Origin: Fidelibacterota bacterium
GTDB taxonomy: Bacteria; Marinisomatota; Marinisomatia; Marinisomatales; TCS55
NCBI GenBank assembly: GCA_004124535.1
Contig: SCKQ01000045.1
Span: 1 to 18,936 of the forward strand
DNA: 18,936 bases
Direction of reading: 5' to 3'
In this document: piece by piece, positions 7,356 to 15,273 of the stretch
Position numbering within the stretch: the stretch's first letter is position 1
How the letters are laid out: each line of letters opens with the position of its first letter
Position numbers and translations under genes: made by a program
Notes under the pieces: model-generated
Databases searched by the model: none
What the model saw: the letters and a program-made list of their open reading frames with translations, nothing else
What the model was told of the DNA's origin: nothing

Positions 7356-8616
7356 ATGTCAATTGACCTAAAATCTTTTGGATTTTTCTGCTGGGCCCCT
7401 TGATGGTCATACGGACACCTTCATTATAATATTCACGATGCAGCACATCCATATCATCCTGGATTTCTGAAATTGTTTTCCCATCAGTAAAAGGTATATC
7501 GACTTCTACAGTTTGGAAGCTTTCATCCATGATGGATTGAATTGATTTTAAGAGTTCATCTAAGCGAAGTTTATCCAGTGCAGAAATCATGACTGCATCT
7601 GGAAACGATTGCTTCAATTGATTCAAAACCTGCATGTCCTCTACCAGGTCGATCTTATTCAACACAATCAAATTGCGTTTATCTCCAGCAGCAATTTCTT
7701 CGAGGACGTTTTTGATTGTATTGTAGTGGTCTAAAACTTGTGGAGACGATGCATCAAGTACAAGCAATAAAAGATCTGCATCAACCACTTCTTTTAATGT
7801 GCTTCTAAAACTAGCCACCAGGTCATGGGGCAGTTTGCGGACAAACCCCACTGTATCACTTAATAATATTTTGTGAGAATCATTTATATCTACTTGACGA
7901 ATGGTTGTATCCAGTGTGGCGAACAATTGGTCTTGCACGTATACATCCGCATCAGATAAGGCATTCATGAGTGTTGATTTACCGGCATTGGTATACCCCA
8001 CCAGCGCAGCGCGGAAAAATTTCTGCCTGCCCCTGCTTTGGATTATCCTTTCTTGATCGATCTTTATCAGTTCTTTCTTTAATTTGGAAATCCGTGTGCG
8101 AATCAGCCGCCGGTCAATTTCAATTTGCGTTTCCCCCATACCAGCGCGTGTTCCGATACCACCCATCTGCCGTTCAAGGTGTGTCCATTGCCGGGTTAAC
8201 CGTGGCAGTAAATATTCTAAATGTGCCAGTTCAACCTGAGTCTTTGCCTCGCGGGATTTGGCATGTTGGCGAAAAATATCTAGAATGATGGCACTCCGAT
8301 CAATCACCTTTAGATTATCAGTCAGATTCATAAAATTCTTAGCTTGTGCAGAGGACAGATCATCGTCAAAAATGATAAGCTGTGCATCCAGTTCTTTGGC
8401 CTGTCCAACAATTTGATCCGCCTTGCCTTTGCCCACCAAAAATTGTGGATTCAATTTATTCAACCGTTGAGTGATCTGACCTACAACTTCGGCTCCGGCT
8501 GTAACTGCTAAGAGTTCTAATTCTTCTAAATGTTCATAAGCAGTGGCTTCATCCACTTCGCCGTGAATTACACCCACCATGAGTGCTTTTTCTTGCTTTA
8601 AATCAAGCTCTTGCAT
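7354..8616 (-). CDS. hflX: GTPase HflX
   Basis: HflX is a ribosome-associated GTPase that binds the 50S subunit and can split stalled or heat-damaged 70S ribosomes. The 420-residue length is normal. The N-terminal HflX-specific domain (about 1-195) includes LVGKGKADQI (60-69) and the linker GIGTRAGMGETQIEIDRR (153-170). The G domain shows G1 G207-Y-T-N-A-G-K-S214, G3 D254-T-V-G257, G4 N320-K-I-D323 and G5 S345-A-L. A short C-terminal extension follows. Its ATG overlaps the stop of the upstream BatA-like gene by one base (TAATG), so it is likely translated by coupling at the end of the long minus-strand gene run. The 3' end abuts a hairpin. Confidence 0.97.
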   Translation of the reverse strand: MQELDLKQEKALMVGVIHGEVDEATAYEHLEELELLAVTAGAEVVGQITQRLNKLNPQFLVGKGKADQIVGQAKELDAQLIIFDDDLSSAQAKNFMNLTDNLKVIDRSAIILDIFRQHAKSREAKTQVELAHLEYLLPRLTRQWTHLERQMGGIGTRAGMGETQIEIDRRLIRTRISKLKKELIKIDQERIIQSRGRQKFFRAALVGYTNAGKSTLMNALSDADVYVQDQLFATLDTTIRQVDINDSHKILLSDTVGFVRKLPHDLVASFRSTLKEVVDADLLLLVLDASSPQVLDHYNTIKNVLEEIAAGDKRNLIVLNKIDLVEDMQVLNQLKQSFPDAVMISALDKLRLDELLKSIQSIMDESFQTVEVDIPFTDGKTISEIQDDMDVLHREYYNEGVRMTIKGPSRKIQKILGQLT

Positions 8617-10685
8617 TAGTCTTCAGATTTCAAGGCTTGTGTGTTTGGCCGACCAATGATCGTTTCAAGCAATAGTAAAACGATAGCTATAATTAAAAAA
8701 TTTCGCCATAATGCCTTTCCATACCTTAAGTCCTGCAGCACAGCGGATGCGTTTTGACCGGGTGAAATATATTGTGCTCGCGATGCACCGACTGCATTTA
8801 CAATCGACTGGCCAGACGCTCTATTTACTGGACGCTCATGGGGATCAAGTTGCGTTGAAAATGCTGTATAAAATTCACCATCAGCATAGATTTCATATGA
8901 TCCCAATTCTTCCGTTTGCTCAATAATCAGTGCTTCCTTATTATAATCCGGGATCAAGAGAATTTGCTTACCCGAAGGTGAATACACTTCCCATTTGGCA
9001 TTCAAAAGTTTTTTGGTCATATTTATTTCTTTTATTTCTCCAGCAAAAACCGGTAGAGTATTGCTTTCGTCCGTCGCTAAAAGAATTAGCATGCGATGCA
9101 GCAAGGGGACAAATAGTCCCCGCAAAGCAAAATCATTCCATGCTAATCCAATGGGGGATGAAAAATAATATACATGGCCGCCGATCAGCCTGTATTCCAG
9201 CAAAAATGGGTCACCATTATGCATGGCTAAGATGACATTCTGATTCAAGCGAGGTCGTACTCTTGTATAACTGAAAACTTCCGGGAGTTCAGCGGAAATC
9301 TTTCGAACGGTCAGATCTGCAAAAAGAGCATGCTGTTTTTGGGATATTTCAACAGCATAATATGATTCAGCTCCAGCATTTATTGTCTGCACATAAATTG
9401 GCAATTTCAGCGCTGATTCTATTGCAGACGATGTTTGTTGCTCATTCGTATCTGAAATCCAAATCAACCCTCCACCTCTGGCAGCAAAGCGCTGAAGGTC
9501 ATCCAGTGCTTTCATTGAAATATTATTGGGTCTGTGCAAGATCAATACATCGGTGTCTTCAAGGAAAAGTTTGTCAATGGCTGGCATGATCTTTCTATGC
9601 AGGTAGACATATTCATTTTCACCGCTGATGGATTTAAGTGCTTCTTCAAGTAAGAATACATCTTCCACTGATTCGCCAATCAGCATACAGGATATTTGTT
9701 TGGGGATGGACAATTCAAATGATTGCTCATTGTCATAAGCAAAATCATCTGCTGGAATAGTCATTTTTCCACGGATAACCCCGCTTTTTCCCGGATAGGC
9801 CTGAAATAAGAATTTTTTTCCTTTCGCCGGATTGAACGCTGTTACAACCTGTCCTACTCTTTCATTATTTAGGTATAATTCAATAGGTACATTTCGTTTT
9901 TCAAAATTGCTTTCATTTGTAACAAGCGTATTCAGTTTAATTAAATTATCCGGCAGCTTGACCTGGCTCGCCGGGAGCACTTCATAAATACCAATATTGT
10001 CTTGAACTGTCTCTTGTCCAATAAAATATAGCTTCCATTCATTAAGTTCATTTTGTAACTGGTTCACAGATGAAGTATCTGGTAAAGATTGAAGATCACT
10101 GAAGATAAAGCACTCTTTATTTATTTCATGTTGTTCAGCTGATTGCAGGGTTGTAATAATGTCTAACCATAGTTTATCAGCAGTTGCTGTTTGAGTAATT
10201 GTATTAATGGCTTTGTTGATACTATGGACACGGTCCTGCTTTCCACTATAGATCAATTTCAAGGGGTTTGATTGAAATATCTCAACGTTTGTCTTTTCAT
10301 CCAGTTTTTGAATAAGGGACTTGGATTGCCGTTTTGCGTTTTCCAATAATGATCCATTTTCACCTTCCATTGACATACTGGCTGAATTATCAATAATAAC
10401 AACTGCTCTTGAATCAACATCGCCTTTCAACCAGCTGGAAATAAAGCCTTCAGTCGTTGGTCGGGCAACCATGAGCACCAATGCTACGATCATTAATGTC
10501 CTTAATAACACTAACAGCCACTGTTTGATCTGCAGGTTACGAATGGATTCATGTTTCATTTCTTCCAGAAAACGAATGGAGCTGAATTCCATTTCCTTGG
10601 TTTTAGTGAGACTGATCAAATGAATAATAATGGGAATAGCGGATGCGAGTAATCCCCACAACAGTGACGGTGCTAAAAATGTCAT
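8616..10685 (-). CDS. BatA-domain / von Willebrand factor A membrane protein
   Basis: The protein has 689 residues. The N-terminal BatA domain (PF07584 type) has two membrane helices at about 5-25 and 55-74, with the family's LLWGLLASAIPIIIHL start. A von Willebrand A domain follows with a metal-ion site D99-N-S101-A-S103. The middle is probably beta-rich, and residues about 330-415 (CMLIGESVEDV ... RFAARGGGLIWIS) resemble the class I glutamine amidotransferase-like fold seen in long BatA homologues. A final helix lies at about 663-678. The large central part should be periplasmic. Relatives occur in Bacteroidota aerotolerance (bat) clusters, but no MoxR ATPase or DUF58 gene is adjacent here, so its partners are unknown. 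The ATG overlaps the upstream stop (ATGA). Confidence 0.88.
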   Translation of the reverse strand: MTFLAPSLLWGLLASAIPIIIHLISLTKTKEMEFSSIRFLEEMKHESIRNLQIKQWLLVLLRTLMIVALVLMVARPTTEGFISSWLKGDVDSRAVVIIDNSASMSMEGENGSLLENAKRQSKSLIQKLDEKTNVEIFQSNPLKLIYSGKQDRVHSINKAINTITQTATADKLWLDIITTLQSAEQHEINKECFIFSDLQSLPDTSSVNQLQNELNEWKLYFIGQETVQDNIGIYEVLPASQVKLPDNLIKLNTLVTNESNFEKRNVPIELYLNNERVGQVVTAFNPAKGKKFLFQAYPGKSGVIRGKMTIPADDFAYDNEQSFELSIPKQISCMLIGESVEDVFLLEEALKSISGENEYVYLHRKIMPAIDKLFLEDTDVLILHRPNNISMKALDDLQRFAARGGGLIWISDTNEQQTSSAIESALKLPIYVQTINAGAESYYAVEISQKQHALFADLTVRKISAELPEVFSYTRVRPRLNQNVILAMHNGDPFLLEYRLIGGHVYYFSSPIGLAWNDFALRGLFVPLLHRMLILLATDESNTLPVFAGEIKEINMTKKLLNAKWEVYSPSGKQILLIPDYNKEALIIEQTEELGSYEIYADGEFYTAFSTQLDPHERPVNRASGQSIVNAVGASRAQYISPGQNASAVLQDLRYGKALWRNFLIIAIVLLLLETIIGRPNTQALKSED

Positions 10686-11269
10686 ACGATAAAAGAACTC
10701 ACTACTACCATGGTGGTTCCAGCGCCAATTGGGATCAGTATATTATCATCAATATTGATAGGTAGTGCCTCAAAAATTGTCGCCATTACAGCACCGCTCA
10801 TTGATACTAATAAAGGAACATTATTGATAATCAACGCGGCGACAGCACATACTGTTAAACAACCGATCGACCCTTCCAGTGTTTTTTTGCCAATCTTTGT
10901 TTTGCCAAAAGACTGGCCGATAATTGCTGCTGCAATATCACCCAAAGACATATATACAAGACTCAAAACCGCAATTTCCTTTGGGAAGAAATAAATGATC
11001 GGAACTGAAATAATCAGAACCCATGTGGCACCTGTAAACCGGCCGCCGATCTCATGCTCCCGCATCATGAAATTGAATAATTTATTGAAGATTTTTTTAA
11101 CAAATCCTGAACGCATCCTCGCCAGGTCAATGATTACAAATAAAATTGCGAAAACGATCATGGTTATTGTCATCTGATTCTTATAAGGGATTATATACAC
11201 ATAGCTTATGGGAATACTCAGATTAAAGAGGTGAATCAGCTTGCGACCGATTTCTCCTGAACTGATCAT
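10682..11269 (-). CDS. SEC59/DGK1-family lipid (diacylglycerol or polyprenol) kinase
   Basis: This is a 195-residue polytopic inner-membrane protein. It follows the dolichol kinase / CTP-dependent diacylglycerol kinase pattern: R9-K-L-I-H near the N-terminus, D48-L-A-R51, GGRFTGATW (75-83), S108-L-G-D111 with A-A-A-I-I-G-Q-S-F-G, K128-K-T-L-E-G-S134, and a C-terminal E167-A-L-P ... D174-D-N176. These are the residues typical of the CTP- or NTP-using lipid kinase and cytidylyltransferase group. It probably phosphorylates a membrane lipid such as diacylglycerol or undecaprenol; which one cannot be read. The ATG directly follows the TAA of the PASTA gene, and its TGA overlaps the next start. Phosphatidate cytidylyltransferase is the alternative label often given to such proteins. 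Confidence 0.85.
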   Translation of the reverse strand: MISSGEIGRKLIHLFNLSIPISYVYIIPYKNQMTITMIVFAILFVIIDLARMRSGFVKKIFNKLFNFMMREHEIGGRFTGATWVLIISVPIIYFFPKEIAVLSLVYMSLGDIAAAIIGQSFGKTKIGKKTLEGSIGCLTVCAVAALIINNVPLLVSMSGAVMATIFEALPINIDDNILIPIGAGTTMVVVSSFIV

Positions 11270-12037
11270 TTAAGGTTCATTGGTGAGTTGATTAAAAATA
11301 TCCTGAAGGTCCAAAACACTTACAACCAGATCAATATTCATGGCTCTGTCCAAGACAGTACCCTCGCTAATGGATTGATCCAAGACAGTATAGGGTACCA
11401 GATCTTGATCTTCATGATAGGAAATTTTTCCTACTTTTAGTCTAGCTTTAGCTAAATATTCTTTGGCCTGATTTAAGCTCAAGCCAATCACATTGGGAAC
11501 TTGGTAAAAATCAGGCGGTAAGCCTTTACTGACTGTAACTTGAATCCCGAATCCTTTTTTCATGGTGTCATTTGCCTTCGGATACTGCCAGGCGATCGTT
11601 CCTTTTGGATACTCGGGATTGTATTCAGAATATACAGTGTCAACGAGTAAACCTGCCTGCTGCAAGATAAGTTCGGCACTGCGTAAGGATTGCCCAATAA
11701 GATTTGGAATAGAAACCAATTTTTCTGAAGTGGATATTTTAAGACGAACAGTACGCCCTGTTTTTACTTTCATGTTTGGTTTTGGATATTGGTCTACAAC
11801 TATTCCTTCAGCAACTTTATTCGTGTACATGGTATCACTCACAATGGCACGAAAATCTTCAGCTTCTATCATGGCGATGGCTTCTTCCAGTGTTTTTCCT
11901 TGAACATCCATGAGGTATTGTCCTGTATTATGGCGTGTATACATCGGCATGATAATATATTCGAATAAAATAACAACCACAAAGGATATAGCTCCAAAAG
12001 CTGATAAGTACTGTGTGAGTTTATTATTCAGATCCAT
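11270..12037 (-). CDS. Membrane-anchored PASTA-repeat protein without kinase domain
   Basis: The protein has 255 residues. After a short cytoplasmic start, one transmembrane helix (about 13-33) leads to three extracytoplasmic PASTA repeats at about 42-104, 107-171 and 178-241. Each shows the proline after the strand (as in S-I-P-N-L-I-G and Q-V-P-N-V-I-G), the A-x-x-x-L/I helix, and the V-x-x-Q-x-P or L-D-Q-S-I pattern. PASTA domains bind peptidoglycan stem peptides or beta-lactams, or act as spacers in PBP2x and PknB/PrkC. Here no kinase or transpeptidase domain is attached, so a cell-wall binding or scaffold role is inferred. Its start overlaps the last 14 bases of rsmB, implying translational coupling. 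Confidence 0.93.
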   Translation of the reverse strand: MDLNNKLTQYLSAFGAISFVVVILFEYIIMPMYTRHNTGQYLMDVQGKTLEEAIAMIEAEDFRAIVSDTMYTNKVAEGIVVDQYPKPNMKVKTGRTVRLKISTSEKLVSIPNLIGQSLRSAELILQQAGLLVDTVYSEYNPEYPKGTIAWQYPKANDTMKKGFGIQVTVSKGLPPDFYQVPNVIGLSLNQAKEYLAKARLKVGKISYHEDQDLVPYTVLDQSISEGTVLDRAMNIDLVVSVLDLQDIFNQLTNEP

Positions 12038-13319
12038 TAATTAATTTGACAGCAAACATTCCATCCGTTTTGCTTTCCGAAGGGAAGGGTGCCAAAGCAC
12101 CTCTATTATCCAGCCAACTGTCAGGAATGATGTTTGTTTCCATATCCATATAAAAATTAGTATTTAATTTAAGAAAGGCATCAACCACACCCCAATTTTC
12201 TTCCGGTTCAATCGAACAGGTAGAATAAATTATTCTTCCAACTGGTTTTAGAAACTGGCTCATATGATTCAATATATTGCCCTGCAGTGCAACAAATTCG
12301 TTCATTTCATTTTGAGACCTTCGCCAGCGAATATCGGGTTTTTTTCCAATCACCCCTGTTCCAGAACATGGTGCGTCGATCAATACCGCATCAGCAATGG
12401 GGTATTCATCTTTTGAAGCATCTTTCACATCAACAGCAATATTTTCAAAAGTTGGTTCAAATTTTTCCAGTCTGTCTGCTCGACTGTCTGAAACATAAAG
12501 TTTACCATCACCAGCCATTAATTCAGCAGTGTAAGCAGCTTTCGTCCCGGGTGCCGCACATACATCCAGAATAGTTTCTCCTGGTTTAGGATCAAGTAAT
12601 TCAACGACCATTCCTGATGCTCTATTTTGAACACCGACTTTTCCAGCAACTATCAAAATATTCAATTCGGCCATATTGCGCTGCACTTTGTAAAAGATTT
12701 CTGAATTGTTCCATAGTTCAATATTAATATCATGCTCATCACAAAATGAATTCAACTCTTCATGGCTCAACTGTGAATCATTCCGACGAATATCCATTTT
12801 AGGTGTTTCATTAAAATATTTTACTAATGCGATTGTTTTATTGCTCCCAAACTGTTTTGTCCATTTTTCCCAAAGCCATAAAGGATATGAGTGCCATGTA
12901 TTTAATTCACAGTTATCGGGTTTACTTATACTATTCAATTCAGTCGTTTTTCTTAAAATCGCATTTGTCAATTTCCCCGGACCATTTCCCAAGGTTCTTT
13001 TAGCAATTTCAACATAAGCATTAACAGCTGCGTATGCCGGTGTTATTTCATCCATAACAACTTCATACAAACCAGCGCGTAATACGTTTTTCAATTCTGG
13101 CTGCATCTTCTGATTGGGTTTATTTAAAAGTCCATTCATCCAATGATCCAAGCGGCCTCTCCAGCGAATAACATCATTGGTTATTGCTGTGAGCCGCTGG
13201 CGATGAATGCCAGCGATATCGTGCTTTTTACAATACACATCACGAATATTTTTTAATTGACCGTTTTTTTTGTCAAAAATAGTAAGAACATTAACTGCGT
13301 GCCTGCGCAGTGGATCCAT
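12024..13319 (-). CDS. rsmB: 16S rRNA (cytosine-967-C5) methyltransferase RsmB
   Basis: The enzyme transfers a methyl group from S-adenosylmethionine to C5 of C967 in 16S rRNA (E. coli numbering). The 431 residues comprise an N-terminal NusB-like RNA-binding domain (about 1-140, with AYAAVNAYVEIAK at 95-107) and a Rossmann methyltransferase domain. Motifs seen are L251-D-V-C-A-A-P-G-T-K260 (SAM binding), D316-A-P-C318-S-G (the Cys needed for product release) and Y365-S-T-C368-S (nucleophile), followed by EPEEN. The length is standard. It starts one base after the fmt stop, and its end overlaps the PASTA gene. The fmt-rsmB order is widely conserved. Confidence 0.96.
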   Translation of the reverse strand: MDPLRRHAVNVLTIFDKKNGQLKNIRDVYCKKHDIAGIHRQRLTAITNDVIRWRGRLDHWMNGLLNKPNQKMQPELKNVLRAGLYEVVMDEITPAYAAVNAYVEIAKRTLGNGPGKLTNAILRKTTELNSISKPDNCELNTWHSYPLWLWEKWTKQFGSNKTIALVKYFNETPKMDIRRNDSQLSHEELNSFCDEHDINIELWNNSEIFYKVQRNMAELNILIVAGKVGVQNRASGMVVELLDPKPGETILDVCAAPGTKAAYTAELMAGDGKLYVSDSRADRLEKFEPTFENIAVDVKDASKDEYPIADAVLIDAPCSGTGVIGKKPDIRWRRSQNEMNEFVALQGNILNHMSQFLKPVGRIIYSTCSIEPEENWGVVDAFLKLNTNFYMDMETNIIPDSWLDNRGALAPFPSESKTDGMFAVKLINGSE

Positions 13320-13320
13320 A

Positions 13321-14247
13321 TCAGCCTAAGCAAGTTCCAACTTCTAATTGCACACCACGCAGAAAATCACCAGTACTCATACGCCGTTTTCCTTCCAATT
13401 GCACTTGCAACACAATTAATTGGCCAGCACCTGTTTGGATAGAAAAGTACTTCTTTTCAATTATTGAAATTTCTCCTTTATTTAGAGCAGAATTTTCTTT
13501 AATGAATTCTGTTTCAAATATTTTCAGGCCTTTTCCTGATAATAAAGTATGGACACCTGGTGACGGAGTTAATCCACGAATGAGATTATGAATTTCCTGC
13601 GCTGATTTTTGCCAATTGATTATGGTCATTTCAGCTGAAATTTTTCGAGCTGTAGTAGCTTTAACATCATCTTGAGCATATGGATTTAAATTTCCTTTTT
13701 CAAACTCGTCCATCGTTTCGACCAATAATTCAGCTCCAGCATTACTCATTTTTTCTGCAAGAGATCCATAATTGTCATCTTGATCGATTGCGATCTTTTT
13801 CTGCTGTAGAACATTTCCAGTATCCACTTTGGGCTGAAGGATGAATGTCGTTAATCCTGTTTCGCTGTCACCATTAATTAATGACCATTGAATTGGGGCA
13901 GCGCCACGGTATTTTGGTAATAGAGATCCATGTAAGTTAATGGATCCCTTTGCGGGAATAGCGATTATTTCTTTTGGTAGTATTCGATAAGCGACAACCG
14001 TAAAAACATCAGCATTCAATTTTTGTAGATTCTGTATTGTATCTTCAGAATTGAGGTTATCGATTTCCATCACATTAAGGTTTAAATCTTCAGCACATTT
14101 TGCCACAGGTGTATTTATATGTTTTCTTCCCCTACCCGCTGGTTTTGGAGGATTAGTAACCACGGATAAAATTTCATGATTGCTTGCAGCAAGTTTTTTC
14201 AAACTCGGCACGGCAAATTCCGGATTCCCCATGAAGACTATTTTCAT
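13321..14247 (-). CDS. fmt: Methionyl-tRNA formyltransferase
   Basis: The enzyme formylates Met-tRNA(fMet) with 10-formyltetrahydrofolate, producing the initiator that Def later processes. The 308 residues have the N-terminal formyltransferase fold starting KIVFMGNPEFAVPSL. The catalytic triad matches the family: N104, H106 (INLHGSLLPKYRGAAPIQW) and D142 (KVDTGN). The OB-like tRNA-binding domain lies at about 205-308. The start ATG gives the canonical N-terminus. The gene is 73 bases downstream of def, with a hairpin and T-rich stretch between them that might attenuate read-through. It is tightly coupled to rsmB (one base). Confidence 0.97.
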   Translation of the reverse strand: MKIVFMGNPEFAVPSLKKLAASNHEILSVVTNPPKPAGRGRKHINTPVAKCAEDLNLNVMEIDNLNSEDTIQNLQKLNADVFTVVAYRILPKEIIAIPAKGSINLHGSLLPKYRGAAPIQWSLINGDSETGLTTFILQPKVDTGNVLQQKKIAIDQDDNYGSLAEKMSNAGAELLVETMDEFEKGNLNPYAQDDVKATTARKISAEMTIINWQKSAQEIHNLIRGLTPSPGVHTLLSGKGLKIFETEFIKENSALNKGEISIIEKKYFSIQTGAGQLIVLQVQLEGKRRMSTGDFLRGVQLEVGTCLG

Positions 14248-14258
14248 TTATATACCTA

Positions 14259-14293
14259 TAAAAATAAACCTTCCAGGAACCCCCGAAAGGTTT
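14259..14293 (-). terminator. Possible intrinsic terminator or attenuator between def and fmt
   Basis: Read on the minus strand, AAACCTTTC (14293-14285) pairs with GGAAGGTTT (14274-14266) as nine pairs including one G-T, around a 10-base loop. ATTTTTAT follows immediately. It starts 28 bases after the def stop and ends about a dozen bases before the fmt ATG. The stem is only moderately GC-rich, so partial termination that lowers fmt-rsmB expression is more likely than a full stop. It could also sequester the fmt leader. Confidence 0.45.
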
Positions 14294-14320
14294 GCATAAA
14301 AGACTGGATAAAAGATTGAA

Positions 14321-14869
14321 CTATAAAACGAAAGATTCCTTACGATCTTTTGGTGTTTTCTTTTGTTTAGATTCTTTCTCAATCTCTTTCAATTGTTTTT
14401 TCACCTGCATGCGTACTATCGGACTAACTCTATCGATAATTAAAATACCGTTTAAATGATCAATCTCATGCTGGATTGCACGACCTAGTAATCCTGTGAA
14501 TTCTTCTTCTTTTTCATTTCCATCAATGGTTTGATATTTAAATTTAATGAATTCAGGGCGTTTTACTTCCAAGCGTACTTCAGGGATTGAAAGGCATCCT
14601 TCTTCAAAGACTGAATCTCCCCAGCTGTCTGTAATTTCACCGTTCACGAATGTATGTGTATCATCAGTTTCTACTGTATGAGACACATCAATTACCATTA
14701 AATTCAAATCAACTCCGACCTGGTTGGCCGCCAGTCCGATACCTTCTTCTTCATACATTGTGTCAAACATATCATCAACAAGTATCGGCAGATTCGAAAA
14801 ATCAGTGACCTTTGCACATTTCTTGCGGAGCATCGGATCTCCATACTTTATGACTACCATTAATGCCAT
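14321..14869 (-). CDS. def: Peptide deformylase
   Basis: The enzyme removes the formyl group from nascent N-terminal methionine using a bound Fe2+ or Zn2+. All three family motifs are present: G43-I-G-L-A-A-N-Q-V-G52, E90-G-C92-L-S (metal ligand Cys) and Q133-H134-E135-I-D-H138 (two His ligands and the catalytic Glu). The 182 residues are a usual length; the lysine-rich tail after about 160 is variable in the family. Before motif 2 the usual N-P is N-G (FVNGEI). The ATG at 14869 gives the typical start MALMVVIKYGDPMLR; an ATG three codons later is possible. It lies five bases after yajC. Confidence 0.96.
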   Translation of the reverse strand: MALMVVIKYGDPMLRKKCAKVTDFSNLPILVDDMFDTMYEEEGIGLAANQVGVDLNLMVIDVSHTVETDDTHTFVNGEITDSWGDSVFEEGCLSIPEVRLEVKRPEFIKFKYQTIDGNEKEEEFTGLLGRAIQHEIDHLNGILIIDRVSPIVRMQVKKQLKEIEKESKQKKTPKDRKESFVL

Positions 14870-14874
14870 CCGGC

Positions 14875-15213
14875 CTAGGCTTTTATTTGTGTATCTTCTT
14901 CAGTTACGTTACCTGCAAGCCCGGCTACTGCTGTTTTATTTACAGTGATATTCATATTCTTGTCTACTTTCAAGACCACAACCTTGCCATTGTTTTTAAT
15001 TCCAGCAACGCTGCCATGAATTCCGCCAATTGTGATCACTCGATCACCTTTTTTTATATTGTCCAGCATCTGCCGTTTTTCCTTTTGGCGTTTTGATTGC
15101 GGTCGTATCATTAGAAAATAAATGACTGCCATAATGAGGATAAAAGGCAAAAACGCGGCGAAACCACCGCCGCCTTGTCCTTCGGGTGCTGAGAATGCAA
15201 ATAGAAAGTCCAA
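14875..15213 (-). CDS. yajC: Preprotein translocase auxiliary subunit YajC
   Basis: YajC is a small inner-membrane subunit that associates with SecDF and SecYEG. The 112 residues have a glycine-rich N-terminus, one membrane helix at about 19-35 ending in Y-F-L-M-I-R-P-Q-S-K-R-Q-K, and then a cytoplasmic domain with KKGDRVITIGGIHG, which is the family hallmark. The start is TTG rather than ATG; a strong AGGAG six bases upstream (15220-15224) decides it. No secD or secF is adjacent, although yajC often precedes secDF. It begins 60 bases after the sensor kinase stop, the largest gap between recognised genes upstream of def, so it may have its own promoter, but I see no convincing -35/-10 pair. 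Confidence 0.95.
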   Translation of the reverse strand: MDFLFAFSAPEGQGGGGFAAFLPFILIMAVIYFLMIRPQSKRQKEKRQMLDNIKKGDRVITIGGIHGSVAGIKNNGKVVVLKVDKNMNITVNKTAVAGLAGNVTEEDTQIKA

Positions 15214-15219
15214 TTATAA

Positions 15220-15224
15220 CTCCT
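15220..15224 (-). promoter_or_regulatory. Ribosome-binding site for yajC (supports TTG start)
   Basis: AGGAG on the minus strand lies six bases before the TTG start codon. It is the clearest Shine-Dalgarno in the window; most neighbours rely on overlapping stops and starts. Confidence 0.75.
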
Positions 15225-15273
15225 GTATATTAGTCGAAAAATTACCGCGAAATTGATACCGATTCAAAAAGCA

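Noticed and set aside
15214..15273. TTGAAT-17-TAATTT as a promoter for yajC
   Set aside because: The -10 matches only three of six positions; a similar weak match occurs before the DUF885 gene, which shows how easily it arises by chance.
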